Shown: positions 1-9,397, numbered from the stretch's first letter. The stretch: DNA of 64,000 nucleotides from Holophaga foetida DSM 6591 (GCF_000242615.2 NZ_KI912268.1:201229-265228), one strand, 5' to 3'. Notes: generated by a model from the sequence alone, not told the origin. Numbers and translations: made by a program.

Positions 1-1
1 C

Positions 2-373
2 AGCACCTCTGGCTTCACGGCGGACACGACCCTCAGGCAGATCGTGAGCGAGAATGTCACGGGTTTCCGGGTCTATATGAGCGCCGATTCCGGTCGGAAC
101 TGGATCGGTGGCAGCGCTTACACCACCTGGGCCGCGATCCGGGCAGCCATCGATTCCCAGTTGGCGACGGTGGGGCGCGCGGACTACACCACCACCCAGA
201 ACAGCGAACACTGGTTCCGCTCCATTCCGGTGATCGTGAGGGTTGATGTGACCACCCGGACTGCTAATCCTCGGACGGAGTTCTCGGACTCCGCCACGCC
301 CACGCTGGCCTACAAGGAACAGACCCAGAGTCTGGTCATGGTGCCGCGCCACTTCGGCCTGTCGATGAATTGA
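2..373 (+). CDS. Type IV pilus minor pilin, PilW-like (5' partial)
   Basis: This is the C-terminal part of a protein whose start lies left of the window; the frame is open from base 2. The residues are a Ser/Thr/Asn-rich, beta-type globular tail with no membrane segment, as expected for the C-terminal head of a minor pseudopilin. The call rests mainly on context: a PilX-like protein follows after 14 bases and PilY1 after that, which is the usual order of minor-pilin operons (pilV-pilW-pilX-pilY1). PilW proteins sit at the pilus tip and prime assembly. An in-frame GTG at 44 could be mistaken for a start, but it lacks a good ribosome-binding site and would remove the hydrophobic N-terminal helix every pilin needs. 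Confidence 0.6.
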   Translation, partial: STSGFTADTTLRQIVSENVTGFRVYMSADSGRNWIGGSAYTTWAAIRAAIDSQLATVGRADYTTTQNSEHWFRSIPVIVRVDVTTRTANPRTEFSDSATPTLAYKEQTQSLVMVPRHFGLSMN

Positions 374-387
374 AGGGAGATTTCCCC

Positions 388-1017
388 ATGCTCAAACCCG
401 CCTTGCAACGCAGTCGGGAGTTCCAGCGCGGGGGCGTCACGATCCTTGTGACCCTCATGCTCCTGGTGCTTCTGACCATTGCCGCCATCGGCATGGCCAA
501 GAACTCCTTCCGGGAAGTGGTGGCTTCGGGCACTGGCCGCCAGGGGGCCATGGCCAAAAATGTTGCGGATTCCGGCGTCGAATGGTCCATCTTCTGGATG
601 GATTACAACAACAGTGCGAGTGCCAGCGGGTCGGCCTCCAATCTGGTGGCCATGAAGGCGGCGCTCCTGGAGGACTCCACGCTTTCCGGCAAGGCCTGGG
701 ATGTCATGTCCGGGACGCCGACTGCGCCGACGAGCTACACGCCGGGCAGTACGACTGCGGTGACCCTTCCCAGCCTGACCAGCTCCTCCGGGACGGTCCA
801 CACCCAGTCCTTCAGTATTGGTGTCACCCGCATGGGGAAGCTTCCTGTGGCGGATACCAGCCAGGGCGTGGGCAGCGGGGCCTATACCCCTTCCACCGGG
901 AGCGAGGCCAAGCAGGCTCCCGACCTCTGGGCCATCCGAAGCGATTCCCAGGTGGGCGTGGCGGGTGTGAACTTCACCCACAGCAAGGAAGTTTGGATTT
1001 CAACGCCGGTGCAATAA
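388..1017 (+). CDS. Type IV pilus assembly protein, PilX-like minor pilin
   Basis: A 209-residue protein. The ATG at 388 follows an AAGGGAGA ribosome-binding site and is preferred over the upstream TTG at 370. Near residues 14-36 it has a GGVTILVTLMLLVLLTIAAI hydrophobic stretch, the single N-terminal helix typical of PilX proteins, which are often annotated with PilX_N. The following region has Phe-Arg-Glu and Asp-Ser-Gly-Val-Glu positions common in PilX ('A..VAESG.E' type). The rest is Ser/Thr-rich. It directly precedes PilY1, the usual partner, with the next gene starting 15 bases past its stop. Known family role: minor pilin acting in pilus assembly and adhesion. The role here is inferred from family and operon order. 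Confidence 0.72.
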   Translation: MLKPALQRSREFQRGGVTILVTLMLLVLLTIAAIGMAKNSFREVVASGTGRQGAMAKNVADSGVEWSIFWMDYNNSASASGSASNLVAMKAALLEDSTLSGKAWDVMSGTPTAPTSYTPGSTTAVTLPSLTSSSGTVHTQSFSIGVTRMGKLPVADTSQGVGSGAYTPSTGSEAKQAPDLWAIRSDSQVGVAGVNFTHSKEVWISTPVQ

Positions 1018-1032
1018 GTGTTTGGAGCATTC

Positions 1033-4000
1033 ATGTCGACTCGTATCCGCACCGTTCTTGGGTGCATTCTCCTGCTCGCCGTTTCCGCAAGCCTGCCCCT
1101 GTCTGCCCAGCTCGACACTCGCCTTCAGGGCAGCAATACCGACTTCCTGGACCTCTACCAGCAGTCCACCCAGACCAAGGTGAAGCCGGAGATCCTGACG
1201 ATCTTCGACTTCTCGGGGTCGATGGAAAACCTCATGTACCATCCCCTCTACCCCAATACAGATACGACGGACGGGGGAAGCCTGAGCACTTCCGAGTACT
1301 GGAACTATATGAGCTTCACGCTCAGTAGTGCCTCTACCTACACCATCACCGCTCGTGCTTCCAAGAGCGGCGGAGGATGGGGCGGTGGCGGGAACTCCAG
1401 TAATGCCACCATCACGATCACCGTGGGGGGGACATACACGAGCACCTCCAGCTCGGTGATCTCCATCTCGCCGTCCGTCACCACTTTTTCGGCGGGGGGC
1501 TCTGTGACGTTCACAGCCACAGTTTCGTCCGGCTACTCGGTGACTTGGTCGGCATCTGAAGGGAGTCCGACTTCCGGCAGCGGGACAAGCTTCACTTGGA
1601 GCATCCCGAGTTCAGCCTCGTCATCAGCCCATGTCACAGCGACCCTCAAGGGCAGCACGGTGGGGACCCTGACGAGCCAGAAGCTCATCAAGCCCGATGG
1701 GACCGAGGTTTCGGCCTCCGATGCCGGTAGTGTGAGCTCAAGCCTGAGTCTGTCCGGGCTGAGCAGCGGTTCAAGTGATGTGCGCAACTGGGTCAGGGCG
1801 GCCAGCCATGTGCGCTTCGCCTATGCGGTGAGCAGCTCTGCGACCCGCACGATCGACATCCCGATCCCATGGAAGATCATGGATGCCAGTTCCACTGGGA
1901 ATCCGCTCAGCTCACATACGGTGACGGATACCCAAGTCAAGACCAATGCGGATGGGACGCCCACCACCTATGGTTCCGGCAATGCCATGGAGATGGACCT
2001 CACCTATCGATTGAAGTCCGGTGGAACCATCTGGAGCGGGGACTCCTTCAGTGTGACGCTCAACTATGTGCTGTACCGACCGGCTTATGTGGACTGGCTC
2101 TTTCTCGGGACCTACGATGTCGGGTCCTACAGCGGGAAATACATCGTCTTCGATGCCGAAACCCCCTCCCTTGCCGGAGGGCAGAGCAGTGTCAACTGGG
2201 GGCGGGGCTTCGGTTCGACGGCTGCCTCCGGGACGATCTATGTCCCGCAATACAGCCTGGCGGGCGCCTATACCGGAGAATCCAGCAAGTCTGCCTCCAT
2301 CAACCTCGTGCCGACCCTGACCCGGGTCCAGGCCGTCAAGCGGGCCGCCATCAGCACGTGGATCAGCCACCAGGCCGATGTACTGTGGGCCTACCGCTTC
2401 CTGGACAAGAGCGGGGATTCCTCCGACGGCACGACAATCACCAATGCCTCGGCGACCACGGTCACCAGTGCTGACCCGGCTTCCTCGCCCGTGATCGGCC
2501 AGGACACCGGTTGGAAGGTGCTGAATTCAGATTCCACGGGCGGCATGAGCCGGATCGCCTACCTCATGCCGGGCACCAGCACCCCGCTCACCTACGCCAT
2601 GGCGCGCGGCTTGGCCCAGTTCACGGATCCTGACAGTGTCTTCGAGAGTGTTGCAACCGGGGATGATGCACCCTCCCAGTGCATGAACCACTTCCTGATC
2701 CTGTTCACCGACGGGGCGGACAACAATGGCGGAAGCTCCAAGAACACCAATGGGGACACACCCTACCTGTCCACCTCGGGCGGGCTCACCTCCTTCAATG
2801 CCAGGAACGGCAACGCTGCGATCCTGGCAGATCCGAGTCTGATCGACTGCTACGGCGCGAACTGGAATCTCTTCACCTTTGCGGGCATCGCTGCGCATAT
2901 GTCGGACTCCTCGCTGGGCACCGCCGGGACGGACTACAAGGCCGCCCCGGGCAGCTATCCCACTTCCGGCACACCCTCGAGCTACCTGCCGTACGCCATC
3001 AAGGGACGGGGCAGTGTCCAGTTCAGCAAGGACCACCGGATCACCACCATGGCGGTGGGGGTCAGTCTGGGCGGTTCCTACAAGGATTCCTCCAGCCCCA
3101 AGCGCAGTCTGTTCCTGGCTGCTGCCATCGGCGATCCGGCCCTGACTTCATGGTCCGATATCAGCACCTTCACCCCCTTCCAGTGGGATTCGACGCTCAG
3201 CAGCGGCAACGGTGGCCGTGTCTCCGGATCCATCTACTTCTTCGATGCCAATAGCCCTGACACCCTCAGCACCAGCCTCGGCTACGCCATCCAGTCCGCC
3301 ATTTCCGCCTCCAACATCAACACCTCCACCAATCCCAACCTTCCCTACGTCGGTGCCAGCCTGGGTAACCAGATCTACGTGGGCAGGTTCCGTCCTCCGA
3401 CGACTGGCGGTTCCATCTGGGGTGGTGACATGCTCATGTTCAACACCATTCTGAGCAGCAACACCCTGAAGTTCCTGGATACCTCGGGCAACACGACCAC
3501 GACCCTCGATACCACGACGGCTCAGTGGTCCGCTCAGCAGGCCATGTACTACAACCGGCTATGGAAGAACCGGAAGCTCTACACGCGCATCCCGCGCAGC
3601 TCCTCCTCCACGGCCGAGGACAGCCTGAAGGTGAGTTTCGCCGACACGAACACAACCCTGCAGAGTTACATCGCCCAGGGGACCAATGTGGCCTCCTACG
3701 CGGCGGGCGGCACCGCCCAGAAGAACGTCATGCGCTTCGTGATGGGCGGGGATCTGGACGGCACCCTGGATAGCGATGGTCGGCCCACTACCAACCGCGC
3801 CAACATCATGGGCGATATCATCAATTCTTCGCCTGCGGCCATCGAATACAAGTTCTCCGATGTTTCGGCGAACCTCACCGACGCCCTCAAAGGGGTGGAC
3901 GGGGACCGCTTCCGTCTCATCCTGGTGGGCACCAACCAGGGCTGGCTCCACGCCTTCGGGGAAGTCACCAAGGCCACGCAGGTGACCGATTCGGATGGGA

Positions 4001-5751
4001 CGGTCCGCACCATCCGGACCGGGGCGGTGGACGAGTTGTGGAGCTTCATGCCCACGGATTTCCTTGGGAATCTGGATCAGGTCACGATCAGCACCAATGC
4101 CCACCGCTTCATGGTCGACGGTTCGCCGCTGATCTACCACCTGGACCTGCCCCCTTCGGACGGCGGGTCGGCCGACGGCAAGGTGGAGATCTCCAGTTCA
4201 CCGGGCCCTGAGCGCTGCCTGGGCATCTTCGGGCTGGGGAAGGGCGGGCGCAGCTACTACGCCATCAACCTGGCGGATCCCTTCACGCCTGTGCTCAAGT
4301 GGTCTTTGCGGCCCGATGAAGCGGCCTATCTCACTGCAGACAACATCCTCACCCGCACCGGTTCCCCAAACCTGGCTGCGGTCAAGAGTGTTGTGGCCAA
4401 CATGGGCTTTTCCACCAGCACACCAGCCATCGGACGGGTGCAGGTAACGGCGACCCCGGGTGACTCTTCCACTTCCGTCGTCCGGGATGTCCTCTTTCTG
4501 GGGGGTGGGCATAGCGTGCCTGAGATCGAGTCCAATTTCACAGACACCTCCGGCAATCCCATTCTTCTGGGGCGATCGGTATTGGCCCTGGATGTCTACA
4601 CCGGGAAGATCATCGCGGCGACGGATATGACTTCTCTCATCGGTGGCACGGACAGCAGTGGGAATATCACCGTGGGACCCATTTCCAAGGGAGTGGTGCC
4701 CTTCGAGTTCGTCCTGAACTCCGGCATGGCCCAGCGGGCCTACTTCCTGGACTTCTGGGGCGGCCTCTGGTCCTGGGGGCGCCAGCTGACGGACACGACC
4801 AGCAGCTCTTCGACCTACCAGTACCGGACGGACAGCTCGGACATGAGCACCTGGACCACCGACGGCGAAGCCACCTCTTCTGCGGGGATCCGGCTTGTGG
4901 CGAAGGACAAGAGCGGCAACGCCATTTCCCTGAGTTCCGGCACCAAGACCACGCTCCACTACAGCGAGGCCCTGTATTCCACGCTTCCCGCCCCCTTCCG
5001 GGTGAGCTCCTTCCCCGGTAAGGCGACCCTCACGTCGTCGCCGACTCCGGCGGCCGTCGGGATCGCCATGGAGAGCGGGGACCGGAACAACCCGCTCGAC
5101 TACAGCTACACGGCGGCGGCGCTGCCCTCCAACCACCGGCTCTCCGTGATCTTTGACCGCCAGGACAGCCTGCGATGGGGGTTCACGAGCGCCAATCCCA
5201 TCGTGATCTCCAGCACCACTTCCCACCTGCTGGACGCCTATCCCAGCTTCACGTCCTACGCGTACGGGGATCCAGTCATCTCATCCGGGAGCAGCTCCTA
5301 CTACCTGGCCCCCAGCTCCAGCAGCAGCACCAAGTTCGGATACTACCGGACCTTCCCGACCCGGGACACCACCACGAAGCTCGTCCCCAAGGGGATCAAC
5401 ACCCCCATGGTGGTTTCCGGGAGCCTCTACTACTCGTACTTCACCCCCACCGAGGCCGATGTCTGCACCGGGGGCAGTGGCTACACCTACAGCAACATCA
5501 TTTGTGATGTGTTGAATCCCGTGGTGGTGGATACCCGGTCCGGGGTGTCCTGCCAGAGCGGCAGCAAGTACACCTGGATCGGGGTGGCTTCGGACTACAC
5601 CGCCCTGGGCACCCGGGGGGTGATCCAGACTGGCACCGTGGCGTCGAGCAGCAGCTCTGACTCCAGTGCCACAGCCCTGGCGGCCACCACCATCACCGGC
5701 AAGGCCAGTGCCCAGTATCCCAAGCCCAGGGTCTGGCGGACAGTGCACTGA
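1033..5751 (+). CDS. pilY1: PilY1-like type IV pilus tip adhesin with vWA domain
   Basis: A very large exported protein of 1572 residues (P. aeruginosa PilY1 is about 1160). The ATG at 1033 gives a clean signal peptide ending near LPLSAQ; the in-frame GTG at 1018 only adds five residues. A von Willebrand A-type domain begins with the metal-site motif DFSGSM near residue 60. Its second half (FLILFTDGADNN near residue 553) is separated from the first by about 490 residues of Ser/Thr-rich, Ig-like inserts. The C-terminal half matches the PilY1 beta-propeller: LILVGTNQGWLHAF near residue 965 is the characteristic entry strand. An acidic loop, GDLDGTLDSDG, near residue 906 could bind calcium. Known role: tip adhesin and regulator of pilus extension and retraction, displayed with the minor pilins encoded just upstream. 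A strong hairpin terminator follows. Confidence 0.88.
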   Translation: MSTRIRTVLGCILLLAVSASLPLSAQLDTRLQGSNTDFLDLYQQSTQTKVKPEILTIFDFSGSMENLMYHPLYPNTDTTDGGSLSTSEYWNYMSFTLSSASTYTITARASKSGGGWGGGGNSSNATITITVGGTYTSTSSSVISISPSVTTFSAGGSVTFTATVSSGYSVTWSASEGSPTSGSGTSFTWSIPSSASSSAHVTATLKGSTVGTLTSQKLIKPDGTEVSASDAGSVSSSLSLSGLSSGSSDVRNWVRAASHVRFAYAVSSSATRTIDIPIPWKIMDASSTGNPLSSHTVTDTQVKTNADGTPTTYGSGNAMEMDLTYRLKSGGTIWSGDSFSVTLNYVLYRPAYVDWLFLGTYDVGSYSGKYIVFDAETPSLAGGQSSVNWGRGFGSTAASGTIYVPQYSLAGAYTGESSKSASINLVPTLTRVQAVKRAAISTWISHQADVLWAYRFLDKSGDSSDGTTITNASATTVTSADPASSPVIGQDTGWKVLNSDSTGGMSRIAYLMPGTSTPLTYAMARGLAQFTDPDSVFESVATGDDAPSQCMNHFLILFTDGADNNGGSSKNTNGDTPYLSTSGGLTSFNARNGNAAILADPSLIDCYGANWNLFTFAGIAAHMSDSSLGTAGTDYKAAPGSYPTSGTPSSYLPYAIKGRGSVQFSKDHRITTMAVGVSLGGSYKDSSSPKRSLFLAAAIGDPALTSWSDISTFTPFQWDSTLSSGNGGRVSGSIYFFDANSPDTLSTSLGYAIQSAISASNINTSTNPNLPYVGASLGNQIYVGRFRPPTTGGSIWGGDMLMFNTILSSNTLKFLDTSGNTTTTLDTTTAQWSAQQAMYYNRLWKNRKLYTRIPRSSSSTAEDSLKVSFADTNTTLQSYIAQGTNVASYAAGGTAQKNVMRFVMGGDLDGTLDSDGRPTTNRANIMGDIINSSPAAIEYKFSDVSANLTDALKGVDGDRFRLILVGTNQGWLHAFGEVTKATQVTDSDGTVRTIRTGAVDELWSFMPTDFLGNLDQVTISTNAHRFMVDGSPLIYHLDLPPSDGGSADGKVEISSSPGPERCLGIFGLGKGGRSYYAINLADPFTPVLKWSLRPDEAAYLTADNILTRTGSPNLAAVKSVVANMGFSTSTPAIGRVQVTATPGDSSTSVVRDVLFLGGGHSVPEIESNFTDTSGNPILLGRSVLALDVYTGKIIAATDMTSLIGGTDSSGNITVGPISKGVVPFEFVLNSGMAQRAYFLDFWGGLWSWGRQLTDTTSSSSTYQYRTDSSDMSTWTTDGEATSSAGIRLVAKDKSGNAISLSSGTKTTLHYSEALYSTLPAPFRVSSFPGKATLTSSPTPAAVGIAMESGDRNNPLDYSYTAAALPSNHRLSVIFDRQDSLRWGFTSANPIVISSTTSHLLDAYPSFTSYAYGDPVISSGSSSYYLAPSSSSSTKFGYYRTFPTRDTTTKLVPKGINTPMVVSGSLYYSYFTPTEADVCTGGSGYTYSNIICDVLNPVVVDTRSGVSCQSGSKYTWIGVASDYTALGTRGVIQTGTVASSSSSDSSATALAATTITGKASAQYPKPRVWRTVH

Positions 5752-5758
5752 GGCCACG

Positions 5759-5786
5759 GCATCCCTCGGGTCAGCCCGGGGGATGC
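5759..5786 (+). terminator. Rho-independent terminator after pilY1
   Basis: A GC-rich hairpin with arms GCATCCCTCGGG and CCCGGGGGATGC (one T-G wobble) and a short loop, followed by TTTCCTT. It lies eight bases past the pilY1 stop codon and closes the minor-pilin operon. Confidence 0.7.
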
Positions 5787-5904
5787 TTTCCTTGTGATGC
5801 AGCCCGGGAAATGTGAATCGTTGCTAATGTGCTAGCCTGGAGGCCTGTCCAGGGGGGGCTTGCCCCCCTGTCCGGCATAGCTGCCATGTGCTGAGGGAGG
5901 AACC

Positions 5905-6816
5905 GTGACCTCTGAACAAAAAACCCACATCCTGATCGGAACCCTTGCGGCGGCTGTGGTGCTTCTTCTTGCCTATGCTGTTTTCGGGGGGCGTGGGGCC
6001 GCAGTCAAGCCTGCATCTGCGATTCCCCAGCCCGCATCGCAGGAGAGCTCTGCCACCTCGGAGCCTGTTCCTGGTGCTCCCACCTTGCGCATTGAAACCG
6101 AAAGCCCCGTGACGGCCCAGAGTGGCGGACATCTGGCCCGTGTCACTTCGGATACGGATCTTGCCTTCAAGTGGACCATCGTCGGGGGGAGCTTCGAAGG
6201 CGGCGATGACGGTGATTCCGTGACCTGGAAGGCAGGGGCTGGGGCAGAAGTCGTGCTGCTCTGCAAGGGCACGGCTTCCGATGGCCGGAACAACAGTGCG
6301 ACGCTCCGGGTGCCGCTGTCTCCCCCCGGTGCGATCACCCGCTTCGAGGCGTTTCCCCCGGTCATCACGGAGGGGACCGGCGCCAAGCTCGTCTGGACGG
6401 TCGCCAATGCAAAAAAACTGGTCCTGGAGCCCGGTGCTCAGGATTTGAGCGGCGGCGCCAGTTCGTCCGTGGATGTCAAGCCGGAGAAGACGACCAGCTA
6501 CACACTCACCGCCACGGATGCCGCGGGGCTGACCACCAGCCAGAACCTGAACCTCAAGGTGGTTCCGCGTCCTGAACTCCTGGAACTGCGGGCCGATCCG
6601 GTGTCCGGTTCCGCCATGGCCTTTGGGGTCGTGGCCGCATTCAAGGGGGGCAAGGCCGAACTGAAGCGGGGAGGCCAAGTGATCGCAAGCGGTGAGGCCA
6701 GTCCCCTTCACCTCCAACTGACGGATGTGGAGCCTGGCAGTTCGCTGACACTGACTGTCACCAACGAGGCTGGGTCCTTTGTCTCCAGCACCCTCACCTT
6801 TTCGACGCGGAAGTAG
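5905..6816 (+). CDS. Membrane-anchored protein with Ig/PKD-like domains, unknown function
   Basis: A 303-residue protein starting at GTG after a GAGGGAGG ribosome-binding site. Residues 10-27 form one transmembrane anchor (IGTLAAAVVLLLAYAVF); the rest should lie outside the cytoplasmic membrane. After a Pro/Ala-rich linker come about three beta-sandwich-like segments of 80-90 residues. The signs are a W-T-I-V-G-G-S-F pattern around residue 90, IT.FEAFPPVITEGTGAKLVW near 143, and Y-T-L-T-A-T-D-A-A-G near 200, which resemble PKD/Ig-like folds of surface proteins. No catalytic motif is visible. It is a single-gene unit between a terminator and hisC. It may be a cell-envelope binding or scaffold protein; the specific role is unknown. 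Confidence 0.6.
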   Translation: MTSEQKTHILIGTLAAAVVLLLAYAVFGGRGAAVKPASAIPQPASQESSATSEPVPGAPTLRIETESPVTAQSGGHLARVTSDTDLAFKWTIVGGSFEGGDDGDSVTWKAGAGAEVVLLCKGTASDGRNNSATLRVPLSPPGAITRFEAFPPVITEGTGAKLVWTVANAKKLVLEPGAQDLSGGASSSVDVKPEKTTSYTLTATDAAGLTTSQNLNLKVVPRPELLELRADPVSGSAMAFGVVAAFKGGKAELKRGGQVIASGEASPLHLQLTDVEPGSSLTLTVTNEAGSFVSSTLTFSTRK

Positions 6817-6919
6817 GAGACTGCCCAGGTCCCGAGGGTGGCCCCTGCTGCCGTGCTAACCTGGGTACCGTTTCGCGGAGGCCTGCCATGGCTTGCTTTC
6901 CGCCCTTAGAGAGTGTGAT

Positions 6920-7987
6920 ATGAACCGATTCTGGAGCAAGGTCGTCCATAACCTGACCCCTTATGTGCCTGGGGAACAGCCCAAGCTGACGAATCTGGTG
7001 AAGCTGAACACCAACGAGAACCCCTACGGGCCCTCACCCATGGTCCTGGAGGCCATCCAGGCCGCCACGGCGGATACCCTGCGTCTCTACCCTGACCCCA
7101 ATGCGGATCGTCTCCGGGAGGCCATCGCAGGCTTCTATGGCACCCAGGGCATCGAGCCCAGGCAGATCTTTGTCGGCAACGGCTCGGACGAAGTGCTGGC
7201 CCTGGTCTTCCTGGCCCTCCTCAAGCACGACAACCCCCTTCTGTTCCCGGACATCACCTACAGCTTCTACCCCGTCTATTGCGGTCTCTACGGGATCAAC
7301 TTCGAACTGGTGCCTCTGGATGAAACCTTCCAGATCCGGATCGAGAACTACCAGCGCCCCAATGGTGGCATCATCTTCCCCAATCCCAACGCCCCCACGG
7401 GCCGCTGGCTCACCCTGGACGAGATCGAGGTCCTCCTGAAAGCCAACCCCGATAGTCCCGTGGTCATCGATGAGGCCTATGTGGATTTCGGGTGCGACTC
7501 CGCCGTGACCCTGGTGAACCGCTATCCCAACCTGCTGGTGATCCACACCCTGTCCAAAGCCCGCTCCCTGGCCGGGTTGCGCATGGGCTTCGCCATCGGT
7601 CATCCGGAGCTCATCGAGGCCCTGGACCGGGTGAAGAACAGCTTCAACTCCTATCCCATCGACCGCCTGGCCATGGCCGGTGCCACCGCCGCCATGGAAG
7701 ACCGGGACTACTACGAGCAGACCCGGCACGCCATCATGTCGTGCCGGGACAAGCTGGTGGGCGACCTGGAGGCTCTTGGCTTCGAGGTGCTGCCTTCCGT
7801 CGCCAACTTCATCTTCGCGCGGCACCCCAAGCGGGATGGCGCCCAGCTCTCCGCTGCCCTGCGGGAGCGGAGCATCATCGTCCGCCACTTCAAGCTGCCC
7901 CGGATCGATCAGTTCCTGCGGATCACCATCGGGACTCCCGAGCAGTGCGGGGCACTGGTGAAAGCCCTGGGGGAGATCCTGGCCTGA
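6920..7987 (+). CDS. hisC: Histidinol-phosphate aminotransferase
   Basis: A 355-residue class I/II PLP aminotransferase that converts imidazole-acetol phosphate to histidinol phosphate in histidine synthesis. Family motifs are all visible: [11 protein letters not shown] near residue 30, GNGSDE for phosphate binding near residue 90, NPNAPTG near 155, VIDEAYVDF near 181, and the PLP lysine in [15 protein letters not shown] (Lys213). The length equals that of standard HisC. ATG 6920 is chosen because it matches the usual HisC N-terminus; an upstream TTG at 6893 would add nine unconserved residues. No other his gene is nearby. Paralogous HisC enzymes can also act on aromatic amino acids, so a broader substrate range cannot be excluded. 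Confidence 0.93.
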   Translation: MNRFWSKVVHNLTPYVPGEQPKLTNLVKLNTNENPYGPSPMVLEAIQAATADTLRLYPDPNADRLREAIAGFYGTQGIEPRQIFVGNGSDEVLALVFLALLKHDNPLLFPDITYSFYPVYCGLYGINFELVPLDETFQIRIENYQRPNGGIIFPNPNAPTGRWLTLDEIEVLLKANPDSPVVIDEAYVDFGCDSAVTLVNRYPNLLVIHTLSKARSLAGLRMGFAIGHPELIEALDRVKNSFNSYPIDRLAMAGATAAMEDRDYYEQTRHAIMSCRDKLVGDLEALGFEVLPSVANFIFARHPKRDGAQLSAALRERSIIVRHFKLPRIDQFLRITIGTPEQCGALVKALGEILA

Positions 7988-7995
7988 AACAGGTC

Positions 7996-8066
7996 TTTTT
8001 CCTGGCCATCCTCTCAATCCTGTTTAATAAGTCGGCAAACAGGATCGACAGGATGTGCAGGATGAA
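7996..8066. repeat. CAGGAT-unit hairpin repeat, copy 1
   Basis: An imperfect inverted repeat in the hisC downstream gap. The left arm carries CCATCC-TCTCAATCCTGTTT, and the right arm carries three CAGGAT units spaced exactly nine bases apart (CAGGATCGA, CAGGATGTG, CAGGAT). The same design occurs at 9298, 36253 and 47841. It could fold as an RNA hairpin and help terminate hisC, but it has no T-tract. Confidence 0.75.
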
Positions 8067-8088
8067 CTGCACAGGGATACGATAGGCC

Positions 8089-9138
8089 ATGCGCGTCCTG
8101 TCCCTGCTTGTTCCCGTCCTGATGTCTCCAGTCTTCGCCCAGGATGCCAGCGGCTTCGAAAACCGGATCCGGGCCGCGGAATCCGTGGTGGAGCGCTTCT
8201 ATCGCGGGGAAAGGCTGGAGGAGGCCCGGAAACGGGTCAATGCCCAGGTGGACGCCTTCAACGAACGGGTGAACCAGTGGAACACTCGCCTCGATCAGGC
8301 CAGGGTTGAGGCTGAGCGGGAGGCCAAGCCTCTCGGCGATCTGGAATCCCAGCTTGCCGCGCTGGATAAGCCGTTGGCCCTGAGGCCCGATCCAAGGGAT
8401 GCGGAGGCCGTGCGGCGCTTCAATCGCCGACTCGAGGAGCGGAATGCCCTGGTGGGGCGCTACAACGCGCTGGTGGATCAGATCAAGGCTTCGGCGGATG
8501 CCTACGAGGCCTTGGCCAGGCAGAGCAGGGACGAACTCCAGAGGGATCGGGAACGCCTCCAGGATGAGCAGCAGGCCCTGGCGTCGCGGGTCGGGGCTCT
8601 GGAATCCTTCCAGGAGGATGGTAGGGATGTCGGCTTCTTCCAGGGGCTCAACCGACTGTTGGCGGACCTTCGTCAACAGCAGCGCTCCAGGGGTGGATCC
8701 GGTCTTCAACGGGAGGTGGAGCGGGTCCGGGGGCTTCGCCGGGAGCTGGCCCGCTGGGCCATGGCTCAGCAGCTTGCCCAGGAAAACGGTCTGGTCCTGG
8801 TGGAAGCCTTGGTGGGGGACGAACCCTGCTGCTTTATCGTCGATACCGGTGCCCAGCGGGTCTGTCTCAGCACGGAGATCATCGTCGCTGCCGGGTGCGA
8901 GGGGTTTCTTGGGAGGGAATCCACCCTGGTCCTGGCCGGGGGGCAGAAGATCCGGGGACGGCAACTGGATTTTCCTGCTGTGACCGTCAAGGGCATGACT
9001 GAGCAGTCTGTGGCCGGATCTGCCATCCCCGCCTCCGAAGTCGGTATCGACGGCCTTCTGGGCCAGAGCTTCCTGCGGCGCTTCGTCTACACCCTGGATA
9101 GCGGGAAGGCCGAGCCGTTGACCTTGGTGCGAAGATAA
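8089..9138 (+). CDS. Secreted coiled-coil protein with retropepsin-like aspartic protease domain
   Basis: A 349-residue protein with a signal peptide (cleavage near PVFAQ, residue 18). Residues 25-230 are charged and heptad-like, with many Glu, Arg, Gln and Ala, so a long coiled coil is likely. The C-terminal 110 residues have the single-lobe clan AA aspartic protease pattern: CFIVDTGAQRVCLS with the catalytic DTG near residue 248, followed about 60 residues later by GIDGLLGQSFLRRF, the typical second glycine-rich strand. Bacterial proteins of this type (TIGR02281/gag-asp-protease-like) are thought to work as homodimers in the envelope; the coiled coil could provide dimerisation. The substrate is unknown. 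It stands alone, with a long repeat-rich gap downstream. Confidence 0.72.
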   Translation: MRVLSLLVPVLMSPVFAQDASGFENRIRAAESVVERFYRGERLEEARKRVNAQVDAFNERVNQWNTRLDQARVEAEREAKPLGDLESQLAALDKPLALRPDPRDAEAVRRFNRRLEERNALVGRYNALVDQIKASADAYEALARQSRDELQRDRERLQDEQQALASRVGALESFQEDGRDVGFFQGLNRLLADLRQQQRSRGGSGLQREVERVRGLRRELARWAMAQQLAQENGLVLVEALVGDEPCCFIVDTGAQRVCLSTEIIVAAGCEGFLGRESTLVLAGGQKIRGRQLDFPAVTVKGMTEQSVAGSAIPASEVGIDGLLGQSFLRRFVYTLDSGKAEPLTLVRR

Positions 9139-9297
9139 ACTTAGCTATCGGCTCGCTTCGGTCTGGGAAATAGAGGCTGGGATGAAGGATCTGAATGGGA
9201 ATTCAGCGCCAACAGCCATAGATGACATCAAGCAGCAGACTTTCATTGATCATGAACTTGTCAGTCATTAATGATGTCATTTTATCCTCTTTTATTG

Positions 9298-9397
9298 TTT
9301 CATCCTGCCCATCCTGTCTATCCTGTTGAAATACCTTCAAACAGGATAGACAGGATAGACAGGATAGACAGGATGGGCAGGATGGGCAGGATAAAAG
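9298..9397. repeat. CAGGAT-unit hairpin repeat, copy 2 (expanded)
   Basis: The largest member of the family. The left arm has three ATCCTG units at nine-base spacing. A short AT-rich loop (TGAAATACCTTCAA) separates it from a right arm of six CAGGAT units, also at nine-base spacing, with AGA or GGG as the three-base filler. The arms therefore pair in several registers, and the right arm looks expanded by slippage. Confidence 0.85.

Noticed and set aside
9298..9397. Possible CRISPR array
   Set aside because: Units are only nine bases with three-base variable parts and form a hairpin; there are no 28-37 base repeats, unique spacers or cas genes.
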